Below are positions 32,198 through 42,945 of a stretch of DNA of 64,000 nt, in pieces. The notes beneath the pieces were generated by a model that was not told the DNA's origin, did not search any database, and saw only the letters and a list, made by a program, of their open reading frames with translations. Each line of letters starts with the position of its first letter. Position 1 is the stretch's first letter. The position numbers were made by a program, and so were the translations under genes. This DNA is from Poecilobothrus nobilitatus (lineage: Eukaryota > Arthropoda > Insecta > Diptera > Dolichopodidae), in NCBI GenBank assembly GCA_947095535.1, contig OX352772.1, positions 142,548,660-142,612,659 of the forward strand, in the 5' to 3' direction.

Positions 32198-32365
32198 ATG
32201 CATGTATGGGTCTATACTTACAGATCAGCAAGGAAAGGTCATTGGGAAGAATACGCACGTGATAGAAGTAGATTTCAAGGACGTATAGAAAAAGTTTGTC
32301 TCGCTATTTCTAAAATCTTAACATCTGATCATCGTAAAAAAATTTTCCAACACAGATTTCTGTAA
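32198..32365 (+). CDS. Small basic Polinton protein (55 aa), intact in element 1
   Basis: Reads MHVWVYTYRSARKGHWEEY at the start and ends TSDHRKKIFQHRFL. It is arginine/lysine-rich with HWEEYARDRSRF in the middle. Element 2 has a copy at 47965-48132 with one nonsense codon. It lies just inside the right terminal repeat, downstream of the exonuclease-like gene on the same strand. It might be a separate protein or the last exon of that gene; no splice signal decides. Function unknown. Confidence 0.55.
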   Translation: MHVWVYTYRSARKGHWEEYARDRSRFQGRIEKVCLAISKILTSDHRKKIFQHRFL

Positions 32366-32424
32366 AATTGTAAAATATTTTCAAAAACAAAATTATTTCA
32401 AACATATATATAAATTTGTTTTAT

Positions 32425-33507
32425 TTTTGTTTTCAAATAGGTACTAAAAGCAATTAACTTCTTTTTGATTTTTATTATTTTTTATTTTTTCATTTCTTAC
32501 AGTATAGAATGGAACGTAATAATAACAAAACAAGGTAAAATCGAAGATTTCAGGTTATTTTCTCAATCTTCTTATAGAACAGAAAAAAGAAATCCTACAT
32601 AACAGATGCACCTATAATTATGTAATTTTTTTCTTTCTTTTCTGTTTTTATTTTTTACTGCATTCACAAATTTTAACAATGTTTAAAAGAGTCAAACTAG
32701 TTTTAACAATTTATTTTACACCAGGTAAACAGAAATTAGAAGAATGCAAAATATGTTTTGAGTTCATATGTACAAAAGAACAAAATATAGAATATAGAGA
32801 AACAACTCATATCCTAAAATAGATAACATATTTTTCTTATTTTTATTTTTTTTTTATTTTGCAGCTTTAAAACTATAATAACAACTTACAACAATTATTG
32901 ATCTTCTTTAATAAACAAAAATACACTTTGTACCTACTTCTTGTTTACGTTTTACATCTTCGTATTCAAAAGTACCTATGAATGTAGTATATTTGTAGGT
33001 ATATTTTATTAAGCATGCGATTTTGAGCAATTTAAAAAAATAAACTTGATTTGACCTGAAAAAAATCATCTTTCTATTTGTATGATATCCTATTACAAAG
33101 TATCAATGAATTTATTGAAAAACCTAAATATCCTAAACTTGTTCAGTTCATTAACCTTGCCTAACAACTTTTACAGTACCAACAACCTTCATTTCCTACT
33201 ATACAACAACTTGCAACTTATAAGTTAACAACCCATGCATATAACCTAAACTTGTTCAGTTCATTAACCTTGCCTAACAACTTCTACAGTACCAACAACC
33301 TTCATTTCCTACTATACAACCACTTGCAACTTATAAGTTAACAACCCATGCTTATAACCTAAACCAAAACAAACAAAACAAGTTTTCGACCTACTAACCA
33401 AGAATAACCTACATTAAACCCATCAATCAAAATATAGGTTAGTGGGCGTGGTCTTCGGTGCGATATGGCATGATTTTTTCCCATCCCCAAGTGCAGGATT
33501 ACCTACT
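32425..33507 (-). repeat. Polinton 1 right terminal inverted repeat
   Basis: Reverse complement of 10446-11580. The tip, read inward on the minus strand, is AGTAGGTAATCCTGCAC. It carries the two 113-bp subrepeats at 33132-33357. Confidence 0.9.
33132..33357 (-). repeat. Two 113-bp subrepeats inside the right terminal repeat
   Basis: Mirror copy of 10593-10818. Units start at CCTAAACTTG at 33132 and 33245, with AACTTATAAGTT palindromes at 33215-33226 and 33328-33339. Confidence 0.9.
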
Positions 33508-33513
33508 GACTTA
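33508..33513. repeat. Target-site duplication, right copy (GACTTA)
   Basis: Identical to 10440-10445. The sequence that follows (AAATAAGTTTTTTAGCAT) continues the interrupted terminal repeat of element 2. Confidence 0.95.
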
Positions 33514-34000
33514 AATAAGTTTTTTAGCATTTTAGTTTTTAAATAAATAAAGTAAAATAAGAAATTAAACTGTTTTTTTGTTTTTTGTTTTATACGCAAA
33601 TGTAAATGTATTAAAAAAAAGTTTTTATATAAAAATAAAAAACAGAAATTTTTTTTTTATTTTTAAATCTACAGCACATCTTTAAAATTGAAAAGAAAAA
33701 GTTTAATCCTGTTTTTGTTTTTTTTGTTATCATAAAGATGCTTTTTTGCTTTCATAAAAATATGGTCTCTTCTGGATAGAAGAATCTATAGAAGAAAAGA
33801 GAAAACGAAAGTCATTAATTAACTGACTGCATGTCGTGTAAGATATTTTTTTATTTTTTAATTAAGAATGTTCAGAAAATATGAATAAAAAGAAAACAAA
33901 CAGCTAGTTAAAAATATGGAACTGATTCAACTAAAGATATACTCTTTACTCTTGATATGCATTTATGTTTATTTTTTTTTTTTTTTGTTTTTGTATGGAA
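33514..34000 (+). repeat. Polinton 2 left terminal repeat, inner part
   Basis: Matches the reverse complement of about 48300-48792 (shared words such as GAGAAAACGAAAGTCATTAATTA and CTGACTGCATGTCGTG, given here in short form). It continues 10331-10445 across element 1. 34000-34270 between it and polB is non-coding. Confidence 0.8.
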
Positions 34001-34271
34001 TAAAAAATAATAAAAAAAATCTAAGACTTGTTTTTGTTATTGTTAAATTAATATACGAATATACAAATCTCTAGTTACCTAAAGTCAAAGCAAGGAATTG
34101 ATATAAAAACAATATAATGTAAAAGTTGAATGATTCTATTATAGTATAGTTCCTGGTTTTAAAAACTTATTCTATTAACAATATTCTAGTAATAACAAGA
34201 ATTTATTGTGAATTTATTAAGATTCTGAAAAATGTAATGATCATAAAAGAATTGTAAATTATATCATAAAA

Positions 34272-37200
34272 TCATATATGTAAATAATGTCTACTTTTAC
34301 ATGTAGAATTTTTTTTGTTTAAATCTTTATTATCTTTATTTCTGTTATATCCATACGGTAAAGAACTACCATCTTCATCAAATTTCCGTTTTTCCGATTT
34401 TGGCTGATATTTTTTTATTTCGGGAATCGTAAGTACATCATGATTTTTATTTCGATTAATATTTTCTGAAATGACGTATGTGTCTGCACTATTCAATGAA
34501 TTTAAAACTGCTTCCTCTATGCTATTGAAATTAATTTTTAGAGAAGCTTCATAACTAAGGGAGAATCCTTTAACTTTACAAACAATTTTTTCTGTATTAT
34601 CTTTTGTACAGTAAATTTTGTAAGCGTAATTCTTGGGACCCCCACTTACAAATTCTGTAATATAACTTCCATAACATTCTAATTCATCAGTCATGTCTCC
34701 TATAAATTCACCTATTTCTGGTTCATATTCTCCTTCTTGCCAAATATACAACACTGCTGTCATAATATTATATTCTACTATCCAGCTTCTCTAGATAACT
34801 GTAAAGTTGAAGACAAGCATGTGTTGTTGTATAAGCAGCGATACTTAAGTTAACAGTAGACAAAGAAGTTACTGCTTCTTCTTTATATTTCCAGCTAATC
34901 ACTATGTTTTCTTCATTTACTGCAAATATGTGACATACTTCTACAGAGAGGTTTGTTATTAACTCGTAAAGTTTAAAAGGTTGATTTATAATGGTGGTTT
35001 GTTGTTGATTTTCTCTTTGCCCAAATTTTCGCCAGAATGAGTTTAAAATAATCTTAACAAAAGATCTTAAACCAGGATTATTAACTACTTTATCGTATTC
35101 TAATTTAATTTCTTCCTTTTCAAAAAAACTATCAATATATTCTTCCTTTTCTTTTTGAGTTTGACATTTTATTGGCCACCCAGAAGCTTCTTGTTTAATT
35201 TATATAAATTTGTTCATCATTTTAGTGAATAAATCATCAATACCATTGCAATTGCCATATTTTACTGTTTCGTATTGCCAAACTTCATAAATATTTAAAA
35301 GTTTATACCCTTTTTCAATTGCTTTTTTAATTTCATCAATTACCCAAGTTCCTACTAATGCTCTTTCATCGTCTGTATGTTCACAGTATTTTCCTTGATA
35401 TTTTTGTTCACTACAAGTGTTACATAGTGAGAACATCAATTTATTATTTTGTATGACAGTTAACACGGGGTGTAATAGATTTGTTGGTGGTTAGATTTTG
35501 CATTTAATAATACCGTCAATAGTCATTCTGCTTTTTTGGAGCAAATGTTTTCTTCAACATAAATCTTAGGATGGTTTATGGGAAATTTCTCTCGTTTGCA
35601 AACATATGTGTATAAGGAACATACATCTATGTATCTAATTTTTTCTCCTTGTTTACATTTATAATATGTGTAAGTATTTCCCATTCTTCCCACATAAAAG
35701 TCGACCCTATCATTTTCAATTTGTTTTTCTTTTCCATTAAATGCACATTTCAAATCAATTTTTCTCAAATCTTTTTTCCAAATAAGCCATTACATGGCAA
35801 TATTTGACTGATTGTCTACCATCCTATACCCTTTTCTTGGTATAATACCTATAGTATTCGATTTGAGAAAGTTTCTTCTATATACAAGATTACAGGCGGA
35901 AGCTATTGTTGTTGCTTCTAAAAACGGTTCCACATTAAATTCTTCTAAAAAAAAAATTCTGAAAACCAGACATGCTTTAGTTAAAATTTCAACATCATTT
36001 TACAGTACTCTAAAATATCTTTCTCCATATTAAATTCTGAGTTTCTATTTTGTTCATACCACATTAAAAATTCATTACGCTCATCTGCTTTCATTGTATT
36101 AGAGTTATAGTATTTGCTGAAAATGTGCCAATGTAATTTACATTTTCCAATTTATTAAATAGATGTGGAAAATAACCCTTTTTCAAATTGATCGATAAAT
36201 TAAATGCTTTCGGTAATTTTGCCAAGGCCATAGGAAAGTATGGAATCAATAAATTTAATATTATCAATTATCATAATAATAATTTTTGTACCTCGCATAA
36301 TTAACTTTGGCTCAAGTACAGTTTTATTGAGTATATAATTCAGAATAAACTGATGGTCAAACGCCTGTCCTTTATGAGCAATTATGACAATCTTTTTAAA
36401 TTCCTTTCTTAATTTTAAAATAAATTCCATGAAATCCTCTATCACATTTTTCATTTTAAAAATTCTTTCTCTTAATTTACATTTTTGACAGAAGTATAGA
36501 GAATCAATGTTAATACATTTAAAGCATCTTAGCTGAGCCACACATAAACTTGGAACATGTTCTTTTATTTTTGTAGAGCTAATGTCTTCTCGTCTTGTTT
36601 CTAAATCATAAAATACGTAAATGCAGTTTTCAAAATTTACTTTTGTTTTGTCTTGCTGAATGAAGCATTTATGGTTTTCAGGAACATGATTATTGCAAAT
36701 CTTACAAAAATATTCTCCACATATATGAGTCCTACAACTTTTATGAACTTTAAAACAAGATTTACATTTCCAAATTTCTTCACAGATGCTTCTATTTTTT
36801 GAACTGGAAGCCTTATGATTTTCAAAACATGATTCACCACGAAATGCGCGAATGCACTGCATACATAAAATATTTTTAACATTAATTGAACAAGCTGGTG
36901 AGTTTTGACAGCAAGGAAAACTTTTCGAACACCTATGTTCATTTTTTTTAGAATACGGAATATGACATTTTTCACAATAAAATGCTGTGCAAAAGCAGCT
37001 ATGAGCGAAGTTAGTACATTGTAATGATTATTATCGTATAGCAAGTTAATTTTTTTTCCATTATTAAATCCTTCAAATATTACTTCTGCACCCTTTGTTC
37101 CATATTTATATACAACAATGTTGTGTTTATGTAAAAATTTTTGAAATTGATTCAATTCACGAATTCCGCAACCTTCAGATGGAATTTATTTTTAATGTTT

Positions 37201-37869
37201 TTAATAATTTCAAAGCTATTAAAGTTTGAAGTTTTCTTATATTTTTTCGAATGTTTTTCATATTTAATAAATTTTTTAATTTTAGCTATTGCACGTGGTA
37301 GACATAAATTATCGCTGTTTTTTATTGTTATTATTCCTTTCCATTTTAAACATTCCTCTTTATAATTTGAATATTTATTATTTCTACCTCTACCAGAGGG
37401 TAATCTAACACGGATAACTGTTAAACAAAAAGTGTCTGTACTTAAGCCTATAGACATAAAATAAAAATAGTTTATAATAAATAAAATAAAAAATGCATTA
37501 TAAATAACTACCTTCAGAATTACTTTGAAAAACATTAGAAATTACATCTGAAACGTCGCTAAATTTAAGGTCATGACGGGATCTAAAACTGAGGTACGCA
37601 GGACCTTGATGTTCAAAGCTCTCTCCACAAAATGTTAACCTAATTTTATCAGTGGAATTCACATCTTTCACAGCAATCCTGATTATTTGATGTATAGCAT
37701 CCTTAATCCAGCTAATTGGTTCTCTATTTTCAGGTACGGATTTAATTACAAATTTTATTTTATGACCGTTCATATTAAACCGTTTAACAAATGTCGAATT
37801 CCCGCTTTTTATTATGTAAGGCGTTATAGTTTCGGTAAGAAACCTTTGTAAAATAATTTTTTTCGACAT
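34272..37869 (-). pseudogene. polB: Protein-primed DNA polymerase B of Polinton 2, inactivated
   Basis: Start MSKKIILQRFLTETITPYII at 37869; intron 37448-37511; cysteine-rich region 36990-36660; exonuclease motifs FYDLETR (near 36600) and KGQAFDHQF (near 36355, lysine where element 1 has asparagine in the NGxxFD motif); motif A region DVCSLYTYV (near 35625, threonine for proline in SLYP); motif B near 35040. Motif C has lost three bases (net) so the two aspartates of DTDS are reduced to one (near 34765), and the frame shifts after it. The C-terminal 163 codons (34763-34272) with GEYEPEIGEFIGDMTDELE are open. Compared with element 1 it covers the motif C region that element 1 deleted. Confidence 0.9.
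37448..37511 (-). other. Spliceosomal intron in polB of element 2 (64 bp)
   Basis: Starts GTAGTTATTTATAATG and ends TTATGTCTATAG on the minus strand. Same position, phase and length as the intron at 14880-14943. Exon before it is open up to NSEG; the exon after it resumes with LSTDTFCLTV. Confidence 0.8.
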
Positions 37870-38382
37870 TTTCTTTATACGAATTTCAGATGTTAAATAC
37901 TTGAATAACAGAATAATATTAAATTTTCAATACAGATTCATTCTCTTAAATTAAAATGATACTTTAATAAATTTTAGTTGTTTTAACTAGAATCCCATCT
38001 TAATCCTATCTTAATATGTAAATAGAAAATTCTATGTACATTCAACATTTCACTATGTTCTATCAACATTGTAATTTTCTAACTACAATTTAATTTAAAC
38101 TTATCTTAAAGATATAAATTGTAATCAAATGATACTATAATAAATTATATTTCATTAATAATTAGATTCTCATCTTATACGTATTTTAAATAGAAAACAG
38201 TATTACAACATTGTAATCAAACGGCAATTTAATAAATTACCCTTTTTCTGCATACAAAATATTAGCAGCATTGTAAACAACTGACATTTTTGATAGATTT
38301 TACCCTTTTGACTTAGAAAATATTTGCAAGAATGTAACTAGTTCTAAAGTTTTTATTTTATTTTAATATTACTCGAAATTTG

Positions 38383-38420
38383 TATATAAATACATCGAGA
38401 TTTTATAAAAATATCAGTTT
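38383..38420 (+). promoter_or_regulatory. TATA box and TCAGTT initiator (element 2)
   Basis: TATATAAATA at 38383 and ATCAGTTTAAT at 38413, 31 bases apart, upstream of the ATG at 38438. Same layout as 15525-15565 in element 1; the intervening sequence is also similar (ATTTTATA-AAAATATCAG). Confidence 0.7.
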
Positions 38421-38437
38421 AATTTGAAGCAAGCAGA

Positions 38438-38902
38438 ATGGCACAGGAATTTGATAAAGTTTACGTGGTTGATGACGTAAAAATACAGGCGCAAATTCCT
38501 ACAAAAAAGAAAAAGATGGGGGCAATGCCTTTTTATCATGACTAGCAGCAGCAACAACAACAGCAACATCATCATCAACAAGAGCAACAACAACAACACT
38601 CATTTTATCAGCCACCAGAGCAAATTGAACATTTGCTGGCGCATCATTTTCCATATCATGAAACAACACCAAATTCCACCAAAAAAAGAAAACTGGTGGA
38701 AATTATTTAATTCAAAAAAAAAACCTTTAAAAAAATGTTTAAAGGTTAAAGATATGGAGCCAAGTAAGCTCCATAAAATACATAAAATAAAAAAAATAAA
38801 CACCTGAGGGTGATAAACACCTCAGAAACCGATTTCTGAGAGGAAAATGAGGTAATTTTAAAAGAAGAACGTGGTGATTTTCAATTCGCCACAAAACAAT
38901 AA
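38438..38902 (+). pseudogene. Polyglutamine/histidine-rich protein of Polinton 2, broken
   Basis: The ATG at 38438 reads MAQEFDKVYVVDDVKIQAQI with a basic KKKKM patch, then a stop (TAG) just before the glutamine tract near 38540; in-frame reading continues through Q7-HHHQQ to QPPEQIEHLLAHHFPYHE and another stop near 38710. The conserved end (EERGDFQFATKQ) is in the same frame and finishes at 38902, giving a 154-residue ancestral length. A second frame (38538-38807) is open but is probably a shadow. Confidence 0.6.
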
Positions 38903-39044
38903 TTATAGTTTAAGTTTTTATGTTATAGAATTTGTTCTATATTAAGATTTATTATATATTAAGAATGATGTTTTTATATTAAGAATTTTATATAAAGCAT
39001 TTGTTCAATAAAAAATTTTATTTCAAATAAATTTTGTACTGTTC

Positions 39045-39230
39045 TAAATTTATTTTCATTTTTCAGATGTTAGGATTTTATTTTATTTTTCAGATGTTAG
39101 AATTTTATTTTATTATTCAGATGTTAGGATTTTATCTTATTTTTCAGATGTTAGAATTTTATTTTATTTTCAGATGTTAAGATTTTATTTTATTTTTCAG
39201 ATGTTAGCAAGTTTTTCAGATCCTTATTAA
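39045..39230. repeat. Minisatellite between convergent genes (element 2), about six units
   Basis: Units of about 28-30 bp such as TTTTATTTTTCAGATGTTAG, tandemly repeated from about 39050 to 39205. Element 1 has about three units at the same place, so copy number varies between elements. Confidence 0.8.
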
Positions 39231-39318
39231 AGTTTTATTTTACAGATATTAAACAATATTTGTTGAATTTATCCATGTGTTATGTGTTTCGTCAAACTCA
39301 AGCCATTTAACAAAAACT

Positions 39319-40093
39319 TTATTGCCTTTTTTCTTTAAAATTTTCTCGATGTTTATATTTTTGCTTTTTCGTAAGTAGCTCATTTTTTTCTGCCTGCGAT
39401 TTGAGCTTAACCACGTACAATTTTCCATTTAATTTTCCACCTTCTCTCGCTTTTTGGTATATTGTGTTTATTTTTATAACAGTTGCAGATATATTGGCAG
39501 ATATTTTGTTTGCAATTTTTAGAACCACATCAATTGGGTCATCAATTTTTGACGGGAGTCCAGCCAAAATAATATCATTTTTATTTTCTTCCTTATATTT
39601 TTCATATCGCCTCCAATTTATTCACTTTTTGTTGTAATTCATTGACATTTTTTTCTGTTTCCGCAATACGTTTTTTTATAAAAACATTTTCTTTTTTAAT
39701 TTCCTTATTTTGTTTAATTATATCTTGGATTTGCGAAGTTTGAAAATTTTGTGAATTTTTTATATCCAAAATGACCAAACCTAAATTTTTTAAAAATGTT
39801 CCCATATTTTCATCCGAACAATTTTTTGGTTCGAATGTAGTAAGTTGATCAAAAACTTCATCACTTTCATCTTCTGCCTCAGATTCGTATGTTTCTTCAA
39901 CAGGTTCGTTATTGGTGGGACATTCTGGACATTTCCTTGTAGCACTATCATTTTTAACAGCTTGAAACAACTCGTCCGCAATTTCGCCACAATTTGTATG
40001 AAAAAATTTTTGGCACGGTCCACTACATTGTAAACCTCTAGACTTGCCTCTAGTAACTACACAGATACTGCATACCGGACACACTGTTGCCAT
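39319..40093 (-). pseudogene. PHD-finger and coiled-coil ORF1 protein of a LINE, broken
   Basis: The start at 40093 reads MATVCPVCSICVVTRGKSRG; cysteine/histidine spacing (C-x2-C … C-x3-C … HTNC … C-x2-C) fits a PHD zinc finger over residues 1-60. An acidic linker follows (SEAEDESDEVFDQL), then a coiled coil (KQNKEIKKENVFIKKRIAET) to 39602. After a frame change, 39567-39319 encodes LPSKIDDPIDVVLKIANKI, the RRM-like domain used by such ORF1 proteins. Its normal role is to bind LINE RNA. Confidence 0.7.
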
Positions 40094-40460
40094 GGTTCAA
40101 ATTGTATTTATAGGTTTAAAATATATAATAATAATAAATCGAACTTTTGTTTGATTATTATATTATATGTAAATATGATATTTTTTTTTTTATTCCTTCC
40201 TCTTTTTTTTATTTTTTATATGCTTTCTTTTCCCTCTTCGATCACTTCTTTAGGTTATAACAATTTTTATAGTCACTTTTGTAATAATTAATTTATAACT
40301 TGTTTGTAAAGTAGAGAAAAAAATTAAAAAAAACAACATTTTTTTTTTTTTTTTAGTTTTTATAACTATCCAATTTACTGCTATTGCTTTTTTTTCCACT
40401 TTATAGTTATTATATATTTTTAAAATAAAAATATTATCAGAGCCAAAAAATTAAAACTTT
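39356..40460 (-). mobile_element. 5' fragment of a LINE with PHD-type ORF1, inserted in integrase
   Basis: On the minus strand the segment begins with AT-rich leader (about 40460-40100), then ORF1 of a CR1/Daphne-like LINE. Its ends fall inside the integrase homology, so it entered Polinton 2 after that element settled. I could not define a target-site duplication. It ends within ORF1, so either it is truncated or the rest was deleted together with the middle of integrase. Confidence 0.65.
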
Positions 40461-41040
40461 ATTTCAAATCCGTGTTGCCGTTGCTTTCTTATAGTTTCCT
40501 TGTAAACTAAATATTTTCCACATTAAATTTTTCAAAGTTCGATTAAAGCGTTCTACAATAGATGCTTTCATTTCAGAGTAAGTATGATAGTGATTAATAT
40601 CCTTCTTTACAACAAAATTTTGAAATATCAAATTGAAAAATTCTTTACCTTGATCTGAATGAATGTTTTAGGTATGTTTTTAGCTCGTCTTATAATTTTC
40701 TTTAAAGTATTTAAAACATTACTACCGGTTTTAATTTTAATTGGGTCAGCATAAGTATATTTAGAAAATATATATATATATAACGGTTAACATATATTTA
40801 AAACCTTTGTTGAATTTTCCATAAGGAATCATTTTCACTAGACCAATTTGCCAGGTATCATTTATTCTTTTCTGCTTGATTTTTCTTCTAAGATACCTTT
40901 TTCTAGGTGGTCTATGTATTTCTTTTACTATTTGAGATCTTGACATGATTTTTACACCATCTAACTAGTTTTAAAAATCCAATTTTACATTTCTTTATTT
41001 ATATACTCTGAAAACTTTAAATTTTGACTGTGTTCTACAG

Positions 41041-41050
41041 TATATAACGC
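41041..41050 (+). promoter_or_regulatory. TATA box of the acidic-protein gene (element 2)
   Basis: TATATAACGC lies 68 bases upstream of the ATG at 41109. It corresponds in position to TTTATAAC at 17119 and TATATAAG near 61680. Confidence 0.5.
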
Positions 41051-41108
41051 TATTCAATTTTACTGGCAAACCATTTTTAATTCAATTTTTGTAAGATATT
41101 TTACAAAA

Positions 41109-41426
41109 ATGGCAGCTGATTCAACAACATTTCCATTTACTGAGGAAACTGCAATAGTCAGTACACAAAATGAGATCCAAGTTGATGAAATTACTACTAC
41201 TGTAGATGAGGAGGAATTAATTGAAACTAAAGAATTCATACCACCGTTTCAAGTCTTAGATCAAGATAAAGATGAGCAACAAATTTGGGAAATAAATAAC
41301 CAAGAAGGAGATCCTGACTATTTTGCAGAATTTTTTAGAAATAATTTAAAGTCTAAAATGATATATAAGAATATTTGTATAAATGTATATGTATCTGAAA
41401 TACTTATCATAATAAAAACAAATTAA
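41109..41426 (+). CDS. Conserved acidic protein of Polinton 2 (105 aa)
   Basis: Begins MAADSTTFPFTEETAIVSTQ, with TVDEEELIETKEFIPPFQV in the middle and IWEINNQEGDPDYFAEF, matching the conserved C-terminal motif of the other copies. The long glutamate run seen in elements 1 and 3 is absent (deletion between FQVLDQDKDEQQ and IWE). A changed end (about 25 extra residues) replaces the usual finish. It is still open while nearly every other gene of element 2 is broken. Confidence 0.7.
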   Translation: MAADSTTFPFTEETAIVSTQNEIQVDEITTTVDEEELIETKEFIPPFQVLDQDKDEQQIWEINNQEGDPDYFAEFFRNNLKSKMIYKNICINVYVSEILIIIKTN

Positions 41427-41444
41427 ATAAATTTTACAAATTTT

Positions 41445-42000
41445 TCATTTATTGGTGTTCTTGACTAAAATATTACAAATTTTATTTTCTAGTAATACAG
41501 GTATTTCAAAAAACAATTTAGAATAATTGCTTTGAACGCTATAACGTTGTATTGGAATATATATGTATTTCTTCATGCAATTTCATAACATGTTTTTCTT
41601 GACACGTTTTTATATATTTAATAACATATTCCCGTACATTTGATTCAGCACTTTTATTGTGTATCATTACAGCTTGAAGAAAATCAATTAAGTTGTAAAA
41701 TGTGTCAGCTTCCTCCTTGTTAATACTAAGACTTCGACCAATAACAATTCTTAACCCATATTGTAAACATAATTTTGTATTCTTTATTGATTGTTTCGAG
41801 TACCTTTCACGAAATTGCTGAAAGAACTTCCACCAATCATGATATTTTAAAATAACTGGCTTTTTTCCAATACGGTGAAAAATGCAAGTTGTTACAAGAG
41901 ATTCTGTATCAAAACCAACAAGAACTGTTAATGACTGATTTCTGTTGAGAAAATATGTATAGCTTAACATCAAATTTCTGTTCGAACCTTGATCTTCCAT
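41445..42000 (-). pseudogene. Conserved Polinton protein of unknown function, element 2
   Basis: The ATG at 42000 opens MEDQGSNRNLMLSYTYFLNR and the frame is open for 153 codons; it keeps the tryptophans (HDWWKFFQQF) that are lost to a stop in element 1. A frame change near 41560 throws off the C-terminal 35 codons, which in the other frame run to TGA at 41445. Same position between integrase/acidic gene and protease. Confidence 0.65.
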
Positions 42001-42029
42001 TACTACGTTTTAACTAAAGCTTTTTAATA

Positions 42030-42535
42030 TTAATTATATTGCTGAGGTACACAAGATTGTGAAAAATTTGAATTTCCAAATAAATTATAGAATATATTAA
42101 TAATCAGATTGTCGTTTTCAACATGATTATCTTTGTGAAATTCATTCAAAGAAGTTTTCATACTTAAAAACATCTATACCAGCCAAAAACGCAACAGTAT
42201 TGCCCACATACATCTGAAAGAATACCCTGTATCTGCTTATTATTAAAATTGTTCACTGATTTTATTCCATAAGTATTCCAAAATTTCTGGTTTATCTGGA
42301 ACTCCAACATACGAATCAAAATATTCGGTGCAACCATTCTTTGAAATATAAAGGGCAAACCAATGTGTTGCCGGATCTTTTATCTTGCCAGTGTTTACAA
42401 TTAAAAAAGTTGGTTTTTCTATTATTTTTGGAATTTTGTCTAAAGCAAAAATATTTGTTTGTAAATTTGTTCCTTGAAATATTTGTTTGTAAATTTGTTA
42501 CATTTTAAAACACTAATTATTTCTAAAGTGTTCAT
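42030..42535 (-). pseudogene. PRO: Adenain-like protease of Polinton 2, broken
   Basis: The ATG at 42535 overlaps the upstream stop (ATGA). The histidine region ATHWFALYI (near 42360) and the nucleophile region DVCGQYCCV (near 42205) are present. Several frame changes separate them, including a duplicated CTTGAAATATTTGTTTGTAA-type stretch near 42440-42500 in the N-terminal part. End at the TAA 42030. Confidence 0.75.
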
Positions 42536-42908
42536 GACTCAAATTGACTCAAATCATACACTCTACTTATTTCATTAATGTAGTTCATTAAAAACTTCTT
42601 TTTTATTTTTTCATTTGCTATAATAACATTAAAAACTTCTTTTTTATTTTTTCATTTGTTATAATAACATCAAATTTTTCTAGTACCTGTCTTAATTCTT
42701 TATTAATTTTATCATTATGTACAGTTCAAAAAGGGTAATTTTCAAAATTTTCATTTATAATTTCTTTTGTTGGGAATTTGTAAGTAAACTCTTTTACAAA
42801 TTTTTTACAAGGTTCTTTAATTCCAACTAAAGAAATATCTTTTACAAATAAAGTATTTTTATCATCACAACAAAACTTCACATCCGCAAGTGCACAGGAC
42901 GATAACAT
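42532..42908 (-). pseudogene. Hypothetical Polinton protein, element 2, broken
   Basis: Starts MLSSCALADVKFCCDDKNTL at 42908; a GGA-to-TGA change at 42726-42728 stops it after 60 codons. Downstream a 43-bp tandem duplication (about 42588-42672, ATTAAAAACTTCTTTTTTAT type) shifts the frame. Ends …YDLSQFES. Orthologue of 18636-18968. Confidence 0.6.
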
Positions 42909-42945
42909 CTTGTCGAATATTCAAATACATGTTTCAGTATTCTAT

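Larger units (their letters stand above)
10446..33507 (-). mobile_element. Polinton/Maverick element 1, 23,062 bp, with internal tandem triplication
   Basis: The tips AGTGGGTAATCCTGCAC (left) and, on the opposite strand, AGTAGGTAATCCTGCAC (right) begin terminal inverted repeats of about 1.1 kb flanked by a perfect 6-bp duplication. Inside lie polB, integrase, adenain-like protease, major capsid, pVI-like and minor capsid genes, mostly on the minus strand, and a polyglutamine gene, an acidic-protein gene, an exonuclease-like gene and a 55-codon gene on the plus strand. Removing two of the three tandem units leaves about 15.7 kb, an ordinary Polinton size. The ATPase gene is absent. Confidence 0.95.
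39240..40946 (-). pseudogene. INT: Integrase of Polinton 2, interrupted by a LINE and catalytically altered
   Basis: The start MSRSQIVKEIHRPPRKRYLRR lies at 40946. The first catalytic residue is changed (QIGLVKM where element 1 has QIDLVEM, near 40845). The second region (near 40660) and the MKASIVERFNRTLK-like region (near 40560) are recognisable but frameshifted. The chain is cut near 40470 by an unrelated LINE fragment; the last part of the chromodomain-like tail reappears at about 39355-39240. Confidence 0.85.

Noticed and set aside
38538..38807. Asparagine/serine-rich 89-codon frame in the polyglutamine gene of element 2
   Set aside because: It is the +1 reading of the CAG/CAA tract; the conserved start and end lie in the other frame.
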